7,606 nucleotides of DNA, taken from contig JAEXGX010000391.1 of assembly GCA_023450535.1 (NCBI GenBank), positions 1 through 7,606 on the forward strand. Direction: 5' to 3'. The notes under the pieces are model-generated. The model saw only the letters and a program-made list of their open reading frames with translations. It searched no databases and had not been told where the DNA came from. How positions within the stretch are numbered: position 1 is the stretch's first letter; every line of letters starts with the position of its first letter. The position numbers and the translations under genes were made by a program. The DNA comes from Pseudomonadota bacterium (lineage in GTDB: Bacteria; Desulfobacterota; Desulfovibrionia; Desulfovibrionales; Desulfovibrionaceae). This document shows positions 1-6,271 of this stretch, in pieces.

Positions 1-594
1 GGCTTCACCTGGCTGGACATGGAACGCGAACTGACGAACAAAAATATCCTGCACGTCCGCACGTCCTGTACTTCGCTGGGGGGTATCGTGGACAGCGGCG
101 GAGGGCTGGACGAAAACGGTTACGAACTCGGTGAGGCCGCCATCCGCCGCCATGGAGCCACCTATGTACGAGAGCGGGGCGAAGCCGGACTCACGCACGA
201 CATTGCGCGCCGGATGCAGATATATACGGAAGGCGGAACGCCCCGCGCCTTTATCAATGTGGGCGGCAGCGTCACCTCTCTGGGCTGGGTGAGCGAGGCG
301 GCCTTGCTGGACAACGGCCTGCTGAAGCGGACGCCCACAACTGCCAGTCCACAGCGCGGAATTATTTTCCGCATGCATGAAAGGGGCGTGCCTGTCATTC
401 ACCTGCTCAACATCGAGCGGCTGGCCGCCCGCAACGGCCTGCCCGTCGCGCCCCGCACCATACCGGACGAACGGGACTGGAAACGGGCATGGCGATTACG
501 CATGGCGGCCACAGCCCTGCTTCTTTCCGCGTGGTGGTTTTGTGCTGCCCGCCTGCTCTTCGTTCGCATTGACAGAGGAAAGCCCTCAGCGTAA
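1..594 (+). CDS. Poly-gamma-glutamate system protein (PgsW-like), 5' end outside window
   Basis: The frame is open from the first base (GFTWLD precedes the first Met at base 19), so this is the C-terminal 197 residues of a longer protein. I recognise the poly-gamma-glutamate system protein family from several blocks: KNILHV near the start, FINVGG with SLG shortly after (INVGG at visible residues 85-89), a P.RGI.F.M segment, and PVIHLLNIERLA (131-142) followed by NGLPVAPR. Family members are usually encoded near pgs/cap genes for making or exporting poly-gamma-glutamate, but their biochemical role is not settled. A hydrophobic stretch at visible residues 168-188 is flanked by Arg and Lys and followed by a basic tail, so the C-terminus probably sits in the inner membrane. 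No pgsB/pgsC/capA partner is visible; any would lie upstream. The family call is from memory of conserved blocks. Whether this organism makes the polymer is unknown. Confidence 0.75.
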   Translation, partial: GFTWLDMERELTNKNILHVRTSCTSLGGIVDSGGGLDENGYELGEAAIRRHGATYVRERGEAGLTHDIARRMQIYTEGGTPRAFINVGGSVTSLGWVSEAALLDNGLLKRTPTTASPQRGIIFRMHERGVPVIHLLNIERLAARNGLPVAPRTIPDERDWKRAWRLRMAATALLLSAWWFCAARLLFVRIDRGKPSA

Positions 595-598
595 TTAT
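569..598 (+). promoter_or_regulatory. Candidate sigma70 promoter for guaB
   Basis: A perfect -35 hexamer TTGACA lies at 569-574. After an 18-base spacer, a -10-like AATTAT (4 of 6 consensus positions) lies at 593-598, placing a start site near 605 and a leader of about 37 bases before guaB. The site overlaps the last codons and the stop of the preceding gene, and the local sequence turns AT-rich (592-612), unlike its surroundings. This is a consensus match only. With 17-base spacing the -10 is poor (TAATTA). Confidence 0.45.
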
Positions 599-641
599 TT
601 CCTTTATTTTTGCGCAACAAATCTCGGACGTGGAGGAAGAC

Positions 642-2099
642 ATGGCCACCCTTCTAGGGAAAGGTTTGACGTACGACGACGTTTTGCTTGTTCCGGACTA
701 CTCGGAAGTAACCCCCGATATGGTGGACGTGTCCGCATGGCTCACCCCGAGCATCAAGCTCGGCATTCCCCTTCTTTCCGCCGCCATGGATACGGTGACG
801 GAATCGGCCATGGCCATTTCCATGGCCCGGCAGGGCGGCATAGGAATCATCCACAAGAATATGGATGTGGCCCGTCAGCGCCTGGAAGTGGAAAAAGTCA
901 AAAAATCCGAAAGCGGAATGATCCTTGACCCCGTTACCATCGCGCCGGAAGACACGGTGAAGCAGGCGCTGGAACTCATGCACGATTTTCGTGTTTCCGG
1001 CCTGCCCGTCGTGCGCAACTCCGCGCTGGTGGGCATTCTGACCAACCGTGACGTGCGCTTTGTTTCCGACCCGGAAAAGACCTTGGTCTGCGAGGTCATG
1101 ACCCGCGATAACCTGATTACCGTACCCATGGGCACTACGCTTGAAGAAGCCAAGGAACATCTGCACGCCCATCGCATCGAAAAACTCCTTGTCGTGGATG
1201 AGAACCGCCAGCTCAAGGGACTCATCACCATGAAAGACATCGATAAGGTGCAGAAGTACCCTTGTGCCTGCAAGGACGACAAAGGCCGTTTGCGCGTAGG
1301 CGCGGCGCTGGGCGTGGGTAAGGATTGCGAGTACCGCGCCTCCGAACTGCTCGCCGCCGGAGCCGATGTTCTGGTCATGGACTCCGCGCACGGCCATTCC
1401 GTCAATATTCTGCGCGCCATCGAGATGATCCGGAGCAGCTTCCCCAGCGCCCAGCTCATCGCGGGCAACGTGGCCACCTATGAAGGGGCCAAGGCGCTGA
1501 TTAAAGCAGGAGTGGACACGGTGAAGGTGGGCATTGGTCCCGGTTCCATCTGTACCACCCGCGTGGTGGCCGGAGTGGGCGTGCCCCAGATTACGGCGGT
1601 TATGGAATCCGCTAAGGCCGCCCGCGAAGCCGATCGCTGCATCATTGCCGACGGCGGGCTGAAGTTCTCCGGTGACGTGGTCAAGGCTTTGGCCTGCGGC
1701 GCGCACACCGTGATGCTCGGCAGTCTGCTCGCGGGTACCGACGAAAGCCCGGGTGAGACCATTCTCTACCAGGGCCGCACCTACAAAATCTATCGTGGCA
1801 TGGGGTCCATCGACGCCATGAAGGCGGGCAGTTCCGACCGTTATTTCCAGGAAAAAAGCAAGAAACTTGTGCCCGAAGGCATTGTCGGCCGTGTGCCCTC
1901 GCGCGGCCCGGTGTCCGAAACAATATATCAACTCATCGGCGGTCTGCGTTCCGGCATGGGCTATCTCGGTGCGGCCAACCTTGAGGAATTGTTCCAGAAA
2001 GCGCGCATGGTGGAAATTTCCGCCGCCGGTCTGCGTGAAAGCCACGTCCACGACGTCATCATCACCAAGGAAGCTCCTAACTATCGGGTGGAAAACTGA
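642..2099 (+). CDS. guaB: Inosine-5'-monophosphate dehydrogenase
   Basis: Catalyses NAD-dependent oxidation of IMP to XMP, the first committed and usually rate-limiting step of guanine nucleotide synthesis; a cytosolic tetramer. The 485 residues match the usual bacterial length. The catalytic loop GPGSICTTR carries the nucleophilic Cys304. The mobile-flap Arg-Tyr pair that activates water is R400-Y401 in SSDRYFQ. Two CBS domains (about residues 94-150 and 153-209) interrupt the TIM barrel, as in typical bacterial enzymes where they mediate purine-nucleotide regulation. The C-terminal ESHVHDV..TKE.PNYR block is intact. I chose ATG at 642 because GGAGG at 632-636 sits 5 bases upstream; an in-frame GTG at 630 would put this site inside the gene. 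guaA, the next enzyme of the pathway, follows after 280 bases. No key residue is missing. Confidence 0.98.
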   Translation: MATLLGKGLTYDDVLLVPDYSEVTPDMVDVSAWLTPSIKLGIPLLSAAMDTVTESAMAISMARQGGIGIIHKNMDVARQRLEVEKVKKSESGMILDPVTIAPEDTVKQALELMHDFRVSGLPVVRNSALVGILTNRDVRFVSDPEKTLVCEVMTRDNLITVPMGTTLEEAKEHLHAHRIEKLLVVDENRQLKGLITMKDIDKVQKYPCACKDDKGRLRVGAALGVGKDCEYRASELLAAGADVLVMDSAHGHSVNILRAIEMIRSSFPSAQLIAGNVATYEGAKALIKAGVDTVKVGIGPGSICTTRVVAGVGVPQITAVMESAKAAREADRCIIADGGLKFSGDVVKALACGAHTVMLGSLLAGTDESPGETILYQGRTYKIYRGMGSIDAMKAGSSDRYFQEKSKKLVPEGIVGRVPSRGPVSETIYQLIGGLRSGMGYLGAANLEELFQKARMVEISAAGLRESHVHDVIITKEAPNYRVEN

Positions 2100-2170
2100 T
2101 TGTTTTCCCGCTTGCCCGGCCTGCTGAAACGCTACATATGGACGATAAGCTTCCGGTAATATTCTGCTCA

Positions 2171-2200
2171 CGGCCCCGCCCCAGGCGGCGGGGCCGGTTT
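2171..2200 (+). terminator. GC-rich hairpin after guaB, probable terminator
   Basis: CGGCCCCGCC at 2171-2180 and GGCGGGGCCG at 2187-2196 are perfect reverse complements separated by a 6-base loop, giving a 10-bp all-GC stem followed by GTTT. The T-tract is short, so termination may be partial, leaving some read-through into guaA. It lies 71 bases after the guaB stop, where an intrinsic terminator would be expected. Confidence 0.6.
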
Positions 2201-2379
2201 ATGGAGCACATCGCCCCTCTTTCGGGGCCCCCTTCTCGGCGCGACAGGCGCCAAGGTTCTCTATATTGCCCTTGGTCTGCTGTCCGTCTCCGTCAAAGGG
2301 GCTGCTTCACCGGGGCTTTTTCCTTCCTCCGACCCTCCGCCGCAGCGCAGGGGGAACGCCATTCAGGAGATTCTCTTTC
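2201..2379 (+). promoter_or_regulatory. Structured leader upstream of guaA
   Basis: No credible gene lies in this stretch. It holds three small inverted repeats in a row: GCCCC/GGGGC at 2213-2217 and 2224-2228, GGCGC/GCGCC at 2238-2242 and 2248-2252, and CCAAGG/CCTTGG at 2251-2256 and 2269-2274 (the last two share bases 2251-2252, so they cannot both form fully). Further GGGGC copies at 2298-2302 and 2312-2316 could compete for the same C-rich partners, and the second runs straight into TTTTT (2317-2321). That arrangement could support attenuation, but I recognise no known riboswitch class. A TATATT at 2262-2267 resembles a -10 but lacks a good -35. The guaA ribosome site AGGAG is at 2365-2369. 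Confidence 0.35.
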
Positions 2380-3927
2380 ATGTCGAAAGTCATCATCATA
2401 GACTACGGTTCCCAGGTGACGCAGCTCATCGCACGGCGCGTACGCGAAGCAGGCGTGTACTCTGAAATTCACCCCTGTGTTGCCACGGCGGAACAGGTCG
2501 CGGCCATGAAGCCGGATGCGCTCATTCTTTCCGGCGGCCCGGCCAGTGTGGGCGAACACGATGCCCCTTCACTGGATAAGGGACTGCTGGAACTGGGCGT
2601 GCCGGTGCTGGGCATCTGCTACGGCATGCAGCTTCTTGCGCACAACTTGGGCGGAGAACTCGCCCAGTCTGAAACGCGGGAGTATGGCCCGGCGGATCTG
2701 GAACTTTCCGCCTCTTCTCCCCTGTGGAACGGGATTACAGGTAAAAGTTCACGCGTGTGGATGTCGCACGGAGACAAGGTAAAGACGCCCCCTCCCGGAT
2801 TCTCGGTGACGGGCCGTACTTCCACCCTGGACGTGGCCGCCATGCAGGACGAAAAGCGCCGCATTTACGCCCTGCAGTTCCATCCCGAAGTGTCGCACAG
2901 CGTGGACGGCGAAACCATGCTTCGCAATTTCTTGTTCAACGTGGCAAAAATCAACCCCGACTGGAGCATGAGTTCCTTTGTGGACCGGGTGATCAAGCAG
3001 ACGCAGGAACGCGTGGGCGACGGCCATGTCATCTGTGCTCTCTCCGGCGGTGTGGATTCCACCGTAGTGGCGGTGCTCCTGCACAAAGCCATCGGCCACC
3101 GCCTGCATTGCATCTTTGTGGACAACGGGGTACTGCGGCAAAACGAAGGCGAAGAAGTGGTCGCTTACCTGCGCGAGCACTTCGACCTTAACCTTAAATA
3201 TGTACAGGCTTCGGATCTGTTCCTCGACCGTCTGGAAGGCGTGGAAGATCCGGAAAAGAAGCGTAAAATCATCGGACATACCTTTATTGAGGTATTTGAC
3301 CGTGAAGCACAGGCCATCAAGGCTCAGGGCGTCAAAGCGGATTTTCTGGCCCAGGGCACACTGTATCCGGACGTCATCGAATCCGTTTCCCACAAAGGGC
3401 CGAGTGCAGTGATCAAGAGCCACCACAATGTGGGCGGCCTGCCGGAAAAAATGAATATGAAACTCATTGAACCCCTGCGCGAACTGTTCAAGGATGAAGT
3501 ACGCAAGGTGGGGGCCGAGCTGGGCATTCCGGATTCGATTCTGTGGCGGCATCCCTTCCCCGGACCCGGTCTGGCCATTCGCGTGGTAGGCGCGCTGACC
3601 CGCGAACGCCTGGATATTTTGCGCAAGGCAGACGTTATCGTGCAGGAAGAACTAAAATCTTCCGGCTGGTATCGTAAAGTGTGGCAGGGCTTCGCCGTGC
3701 TGCTGCCGCTGAAGACAGTGGGCGTCATGGGCGACGGGCGGACATATGAACATGTCATTGCCTTGCGCATTGTGGACAGCGTAGACGCCATGACGGCAGA
3801 CTGGACCCGCTTGCCGCCGGATATCACGGCCCGGATTTCCGGCCGGATCATCAACGAAGTTAAGGGCGTCAACCGCGTCGTGTACGACGTGTCCTCCAAG
3901 CCGCCCAGTACCATTGAATGGGAATAA
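2380..3927 (+). CDS. guaA: GMP synthase (glutamine-hydrolysing)
   Basis: Converts XMP, glutamine and ATP to GMP in the cytosol, the last step of guanine nucleotide synthesis and directly after the guaB step. The 515 residues fit the family. The N-terminal class I glutamine amidotransferase domain (about 3-195) has the triad Cys80 (GICYGMQ), His168 and Glu170 (FHPEVSHS), with the oxyanion segment LSGGPASV. The ATP pyrophosphatase domain carries the P-loop SGGVDST at 222-228. The C-terminal dimerisation domain begins near RHPFPGPGLAIRV (about 390) and ends in the typical PPSTIEWE. The frame stays open upstream to 2266, but that 38-residue addition is low quality and the family starts at MSKVIIIDYGSQ, so I use ATG 2380 with AGGAG 10 bases upstream. 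guaA 3' ends are known integration sites for some islands, but nothing foreign follows here. Confidence 0.98.
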   Translation: MSKVIIIDYGSQVTQLIARRVREAGVYSEIHPCVATAEQVAAMKPDALILSGGPASVGEHDAPSLDKGLLELGVPVLGICYGMQLLAHNLGGELAQSETREYGPADLELSASSPLWNGITGKSSRVWMSHGDKVKTPPPGFSVTGRTSTLDVAAMQDEKRRIYALQFHPEVSHSVDGETMLRNFLFNVAKINPDWSMSSFVDRVIKQTQERVGDGHVICALSGGVDSTVVAVLLHKAIGHRLHCIFVDNGVLRQNEGEEVVAYLREHFDLNLKYVQASDLFLDRLEGVEDPEKKRKIIGHTFIEVFDREAQAIKAQGVKADFLAQGTLYPDVIESVSHKGPSAVIKSHHNVGGLPEKMNMKLIEPLRELFKDEVRKVGAELGIPDSILWRHPFPGPGLAIRVVGALTRERLDILRKADVIVQEELKSSGWYRKVWQGFAVLLPLKTVGVMGDGRTYEHVIALRIVDSVDAMTADWTRLPPDITARISGRIINEVKGVNRVVYDVSSKPPSTIEWE

Positions 3928-4004
3928 GGAAATTCCGGCATGAGGGCGGCCGGTTCGCTTCGATATTGAACACGCAGGCACCCGCTTGAGCGGACGGAGT
4001 ATAT
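3928..4004 (+). other. guaA-tatB gap with small hairpin at the tatB ribosome site
   Basis: A 77-base spacer. I see no convincing terminator or promoter. CCGC at 3982-3985 and GCGG at 3990-3993 form a 4-bp stem with a TTGA loop, ending two bases before the tatB ribosome site GGAG (3996-3999). Such a stem is weak and may be chance. Without a terminator, read-through from guaA into tatB is possible. Confidence 0.25.
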
Positions 4005-4343
4005 ATGTTTGGCATAGGCAGTACGGAACTTCTGGTCATTCTTGTTGTAGCGCTTCTGGTGCTCGGCCCCAAAAACCTGCCCAAAATCGCCCAGACACTC
4101 GGGCGCGCTATGGGCGAATTCCGCAAAGTATCCACAGAATTCCAGCGGACTCTGAATACGGAAATCGCCTTTGAAGAAGAAAAGGAAAAGCGCAAGAAAG
4201 AAAAAGAAGACGACCGCAAGGAGCCTGCCCCCGACCGCGACAAAAAAGACAGCGCTCTGCAAGCGACCGCCGCTCCGGCCCAAGCCGCTCAGCAGGACGC
4301 TCCACAGGCCGCCGCTGAGGTGAAAAAAGAGGATCAGGCATGA
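4005..4343 (+). CDS. tatB: Sec-independent (twin-arginine) translocase subunit TatB
   Basis: A small single-span inner-membrane protein that works with TatC to bind twin-arginine signal peptides on folded cargo. The 112 residues have the TatA/B plan: a very short periplasmic N-terminus (MFGIGSTE), a hydrophobic helix at about 5-20, the hinge LGPKNLP (20-26), then an amphipathic helix to about 50. The LGP.NLP hinge (rather than the FG..RLP of TatA) and Glu8, together with tatC immediately downstream, favour TatB over TatA. Beyond the amphipathic helix lies a highly charged Glu/Lys/Arg stretch (57-83), then an Ala/Gln/Pro tail. GGAG sits 5 bases before ATG 4005. Its stop overlaps the tatC start by ATGA. 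No tatA is visible, so a separate tatA elsewhere would be needed unless this protein does both jobs. Confidence 0.92.
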   Translation: MFGIGSTELLVILVVALLVLGPKNLPKIAQTLGRAMGEFRKVSTEFQRTLNTEIAFEEEKEKRKKEKEDDRKEPAPDRDKKDSALQATAAPAQAAQQDAPQAAAEVKKEDQA

Positions 4344-5611
4344 ACGAGCCGCGCCCCGAAATGACGCCCGAAGCATCCGACGCGCTCAAAACGCATACTC
4401 TTGAGCAGGATACCGTGGAGCCCGCCCGGGCGGACTCCGGCGCCGCAGACCCCGCCGAGACTTCCGGCAACCTTCCGCCCGAGATGCTGTCGGCTGATGC
4501 GGTACAGGCTAAAAGTACTGCGACTTCCTTCCGGGAAGAAGACGATGACGAGGAAGAACTCCCCTTGCCCTCCCTGGCTTCCCAGCCCGCCCCTGCCGCT
4601 GTGCAATGGGCGGAAGAAAAGATGAGCACCACGCCTCTTGACGAGAACGGCGTGTCTTCCGGGGCCAGTACAGCTTCGGGCGACGGAGGGCAACCTCCGT
4701 TGCCTCCGGCACCAAGCGCTTCCGCCGCGCCTGCCACACCTCCCTCGACTCCGCCTTCCGCTCAGGAAGAAAAAAAAGACGGTGTTGCCCCTGAAGATGA
4801 TGAACCCATGACGCTGCTCGGACATTTGGGGGAACTGCGCCGCCGCATGACCAGGATAGTCATCGCGATTATTCTGGGCTTCTTTGCCTGCTACAGCGTG
4901 GCGGAACCTCTGTATAACTGGCTGCTCATTCCGCTCAAGGCTACCCTTCCGGCAAATGGTCATCTTACCTTCCTTTCCCCGCAGGGTCTGTTTTTCGTGT
5001 ATATGAAACTTGCTCTGCTGGCCTCGGTTTTTCTGACCAGCCCCTTTGCCTTTTATCAGTTTTGGTCTTTTATTGCGCCTGGCCTGTATCGGGAGGAAAA
5101 ACGGGCCATTCTGCCGCTTTCTCTGTTGTCGGCTTTCTTTTTCCTGTCCGGCGCGGCGTTCTGTTATTTCATGGTGTTCCCCGTGGCATTTGAATTTTTC
5201 ATGAGTTTTGCCACGGATGTTATTATCCCCATGATTTCGGTGGACGAATACCTCAGTTTCGTGGTTAAACTGCTTCTCGCGTTTGGTCTGGTGTTCGAGA
5301 TGCCGCTGTTCTCTTATTTTCTGTCGAAAATGGGATTACTCACACCGGAAGCCATGCGCCGCCACCGCAAATACGCCATTTTGGCTATATTCATTGTGGC
5401 CGCCATTCTCACGCCGCCGGATGTGTTCTCACAAACCCTCATGGCTGCCCCCATGCTCGTGCTATATGAGATAAGCGTGTATGTTTCGGCCCTGGCGCGG
5501 AAGGGCAAGGGCACGGCGAAGTCTGGCAGTACAGCGGACAATGCCGAAGCGAATAACGAAACATCCGGCGGCTCTAGCGATAAAGAAAAAGAAGGGAGCG
5601 ATAATGCCTGA
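4340..5611 (+). CDS. tatC: Sec-independent (twin-arginine) translocase subunit TatC with long N-terminal extension
   Basis: The polytopic inner-membrane receptor of the Tat pathway, which recognises twin-arginine signal peptides. Of 423 residues the core is about 157-390: HLGELRRR (E165, R167 match E. coli E15, R17), six predicted helices (about 172-188, 218-240, 257-287, 306-330, 345-357, 367-383), LYREEKR with E253 matching E. coli E103, FGLVFEMP with E320 matching E170, and TPPDVFSQ (358-365). The usual TatC is about 250 residues. Here some 156 extra N-terminal residues are acidic, Pro/Ala/Ser-rich and probably disordered, including an eight-residue Glu/Asp cluster at 66-73. ATG 4340 is supported by AGAGGA 6 bases upstream and ATGA coupling with tatB. 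Met95 and Met157 are possible internal starts; Met157 has little ribosome-site support. The C-terminal tail is a short hydrophilic Ser/Asn/Lys/Glu stretch. Confidence 0.95.
   Translation: MNEPRPEMTPEASDALKTHTLEQDTVEPARADSGAADPAETSGNLPPEMLSADAVQAKSTATSFREEDDDEEELPLPSLASQPAPAAVQWAEEKMSTTPLDENGVSSGASTASGDGGQPPLPPAPSASAAPATPPSTPPSAQEEKKDGVAPEDDEPMTLLGHLGELRRRMTRIVIAIILGFFACYSVAEPLYNWLLIPLKATLPANGHLTFLSPQGLFFVYMKLALLASVFLTSPFAFYQFWSFIAPGLYREEKRAILPLSLLSAFFFLSGAAFCYFMVFPVAFEFFMSFATDVIIPMISVDEYLSFVVKLLLAFGLVFEMPLFSYFLSKMGLLTPEAMRRHRKYAILAIFIVAAILTPPDVFSQTLMAAPMLVLYEISVYVSALARKGKGTAKSGSTADNAEANNETSGGSSDKEKEGSDNA
4770..4777 (+). other. Run of eight A within the tatC N-terminal extension
   Basis: Eight consecutive A (codons GAA AAA AAA, residues 144-146) lie about 10 codons before the canonical TatC core. 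A shift of one base either way reaches a stop quickly: TGA at 4792-4794 in the -1 frame, TGA at 4809-4811 in the +1 frame. The latter overlaps the Met157 codon ATG (4808-4810) as ATGA. A real slippage role is unproven; it may be only a Glu-Lys-Lys coding stretch. Confidence 0.3.
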
Positions 5612-6224
5612 TACGCCCATGACAGCCCCAACGCCCCCGGCCCGGACTGCTGAAATTTCCCGCAGCACGGGAGAGACCCGTATTTCTCTTGCTCTTGCGC
5701 TGGACGGCGAGAGCCGGGCGGCAATTGTGACGGGCTTCGGCATGCTCGACCACATGCTTGCGCTGATCGCCTTTTGGGGCGGTTTTGATCTAAGCCTGCG
5801 CTGCGAAGGCGATTTGTACGTCGACGCGCACCACACTGCGGAAGATGTGGGGCTCTGCCTCGGGCAAGCCTTTCTTCAGGCGCTGGGAGATCGCAAAGGC
5901 ATTGCCCGGACGGCCTGGGCCAGAGTCCCCATGGACGAAGCTCTGGCCGAAGTCGCCGTGGATCTCTCTGGTCGCCCCTGGCTGGAATGGCGGGGCGACG
6001 AACTGCTTCCTCCGGTATTGGCTAACCAGGAAAAGGATCTGTGGAGGGAATTCTACAAGGCATTTGCCTCCGCCGGGCGCTTTAACGCCCACATCGAATT
6101 TCGGTACGGCAAAAACGGTCATCACCTGCTGGAATCCGCCGCCAAAGGTATGGGCATCGCATTACGCGATGCTGTTTGGCGTGTGGGTTCCGCAATTCCC
6201 AGTACCAAGGGCAGCCTGGACTGA
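5604..6224 (+). CDS. hisB: Imidazoleglycerol-phosphate dehydratase
   Basis: Dehydrates imidazole-glycerol phosphate to imidazole-acetol phosphate, the sixth step of histidine synthesis, using two metal ions per active site in a cytosolic 24-mer. The 206-residue product is the monofunctional form without the histidinol-phosphatase domain found in enterics. Metal-binding motifs are intact: LDHML with His50, HHTAED at 76-81, and HHLLE at 173-177 in the typical KNGHHLLESAAKGMG block. The end SAIPSTKGSLD resembles the usual IPSTKG.L terminus. The frame is open upstream to 5481, but ATG 5604 has AGGGAG 5 bases upstream and family-like length, so it is preferred. It overlaps the end of tatC by 8 bases, implying co-transcription and probable translational coupling with an unrelated export gene. 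The first 16 or so residues are Pro/Thr-rich and precede the conserved start (AEISRSTGET). Confidence 0.97.
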   Translation: MPDTPMTAPTPPARTAEISRSTGETRISLALALDGESRAAIVTGFGMLDHMLALIAFWGGFDLSLRCEGDLYVDAHHTAEDVGLCLGQAFLQALGDRKGIARTAWARVPMDEALAEVAVDLSGRPWLEWRGDELLPPVLANQEKDLWREFYKAFASAGRFNAHIEFRYGKNGHHLLESAAKGMGIALRDAVWRVGSAIPSTKGSLD

Positions 6225-6244
6225 CAGGCACAATACGCCGCAAC

Positions 6245-6256
6245 GGCCTTCGGGCC
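6245..6256 (+). other. Small GGCC-TTCG-GGCC hairpin between hisB and the lipoprotein gene
   Basis: GGCC at 6245-6248 and GGCC at 6253-6256 flank a TTCG loop, a very stable tetraloop type in RNA. The stem is only 4 bp and is not followed by T residues, so it is unlikely to be a terminator. It lies 4 bases before the AAGGA ribosome site of the lipoprotein gene and might stabilise or modulate the downstream message. Confidence 0.3.
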
Positions 6257-6271
6257 CGACAAGGATTTTCC

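Noticed and set aside
630..641. GTG at 630 as the guaB start
   Set aside because: It would place the GGAGG ribosome site inside the coding region and add four residues not typical of the family; ATG 642 fits better.
2134..2162. Promoter-like CATATG and TAATAT just after guaB
   Set aside because: Neither has an acceptable -35 at the right spacing, and both lie upstream of the GC hairpin that would block transcription toward guaA.
654..2171. A 505-codon open frame on the minus strand opposite guaB
   Set aside because: Its His/Gly/Ala-rich composition is what the complement of a GC-rich gene gives, it has no recognisable domain, and guaB on the other strand is certain.
2138..2401. A plus-strand small frame in the guaB-guaA gap
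   Set aside because: Pro/Arg/Ser-rich translation of a hairpin-filled GC leader, no ribosome site, and it runs into the guaA start in another frame.
3900..4004. Integration site or tRNA after guaA
   Set aside because: guaA 3' ends can host islands, but no direct repeat, integrase or tRNA-like fold is visible and tatB follows directly.
3324..4376. A 350-codon minus-strand open frame across the end of guaA and tatB
   Set aside because: It spans two certain genes and a gap, has Ser/Arg-rich low-quality composition and matches no family I know.
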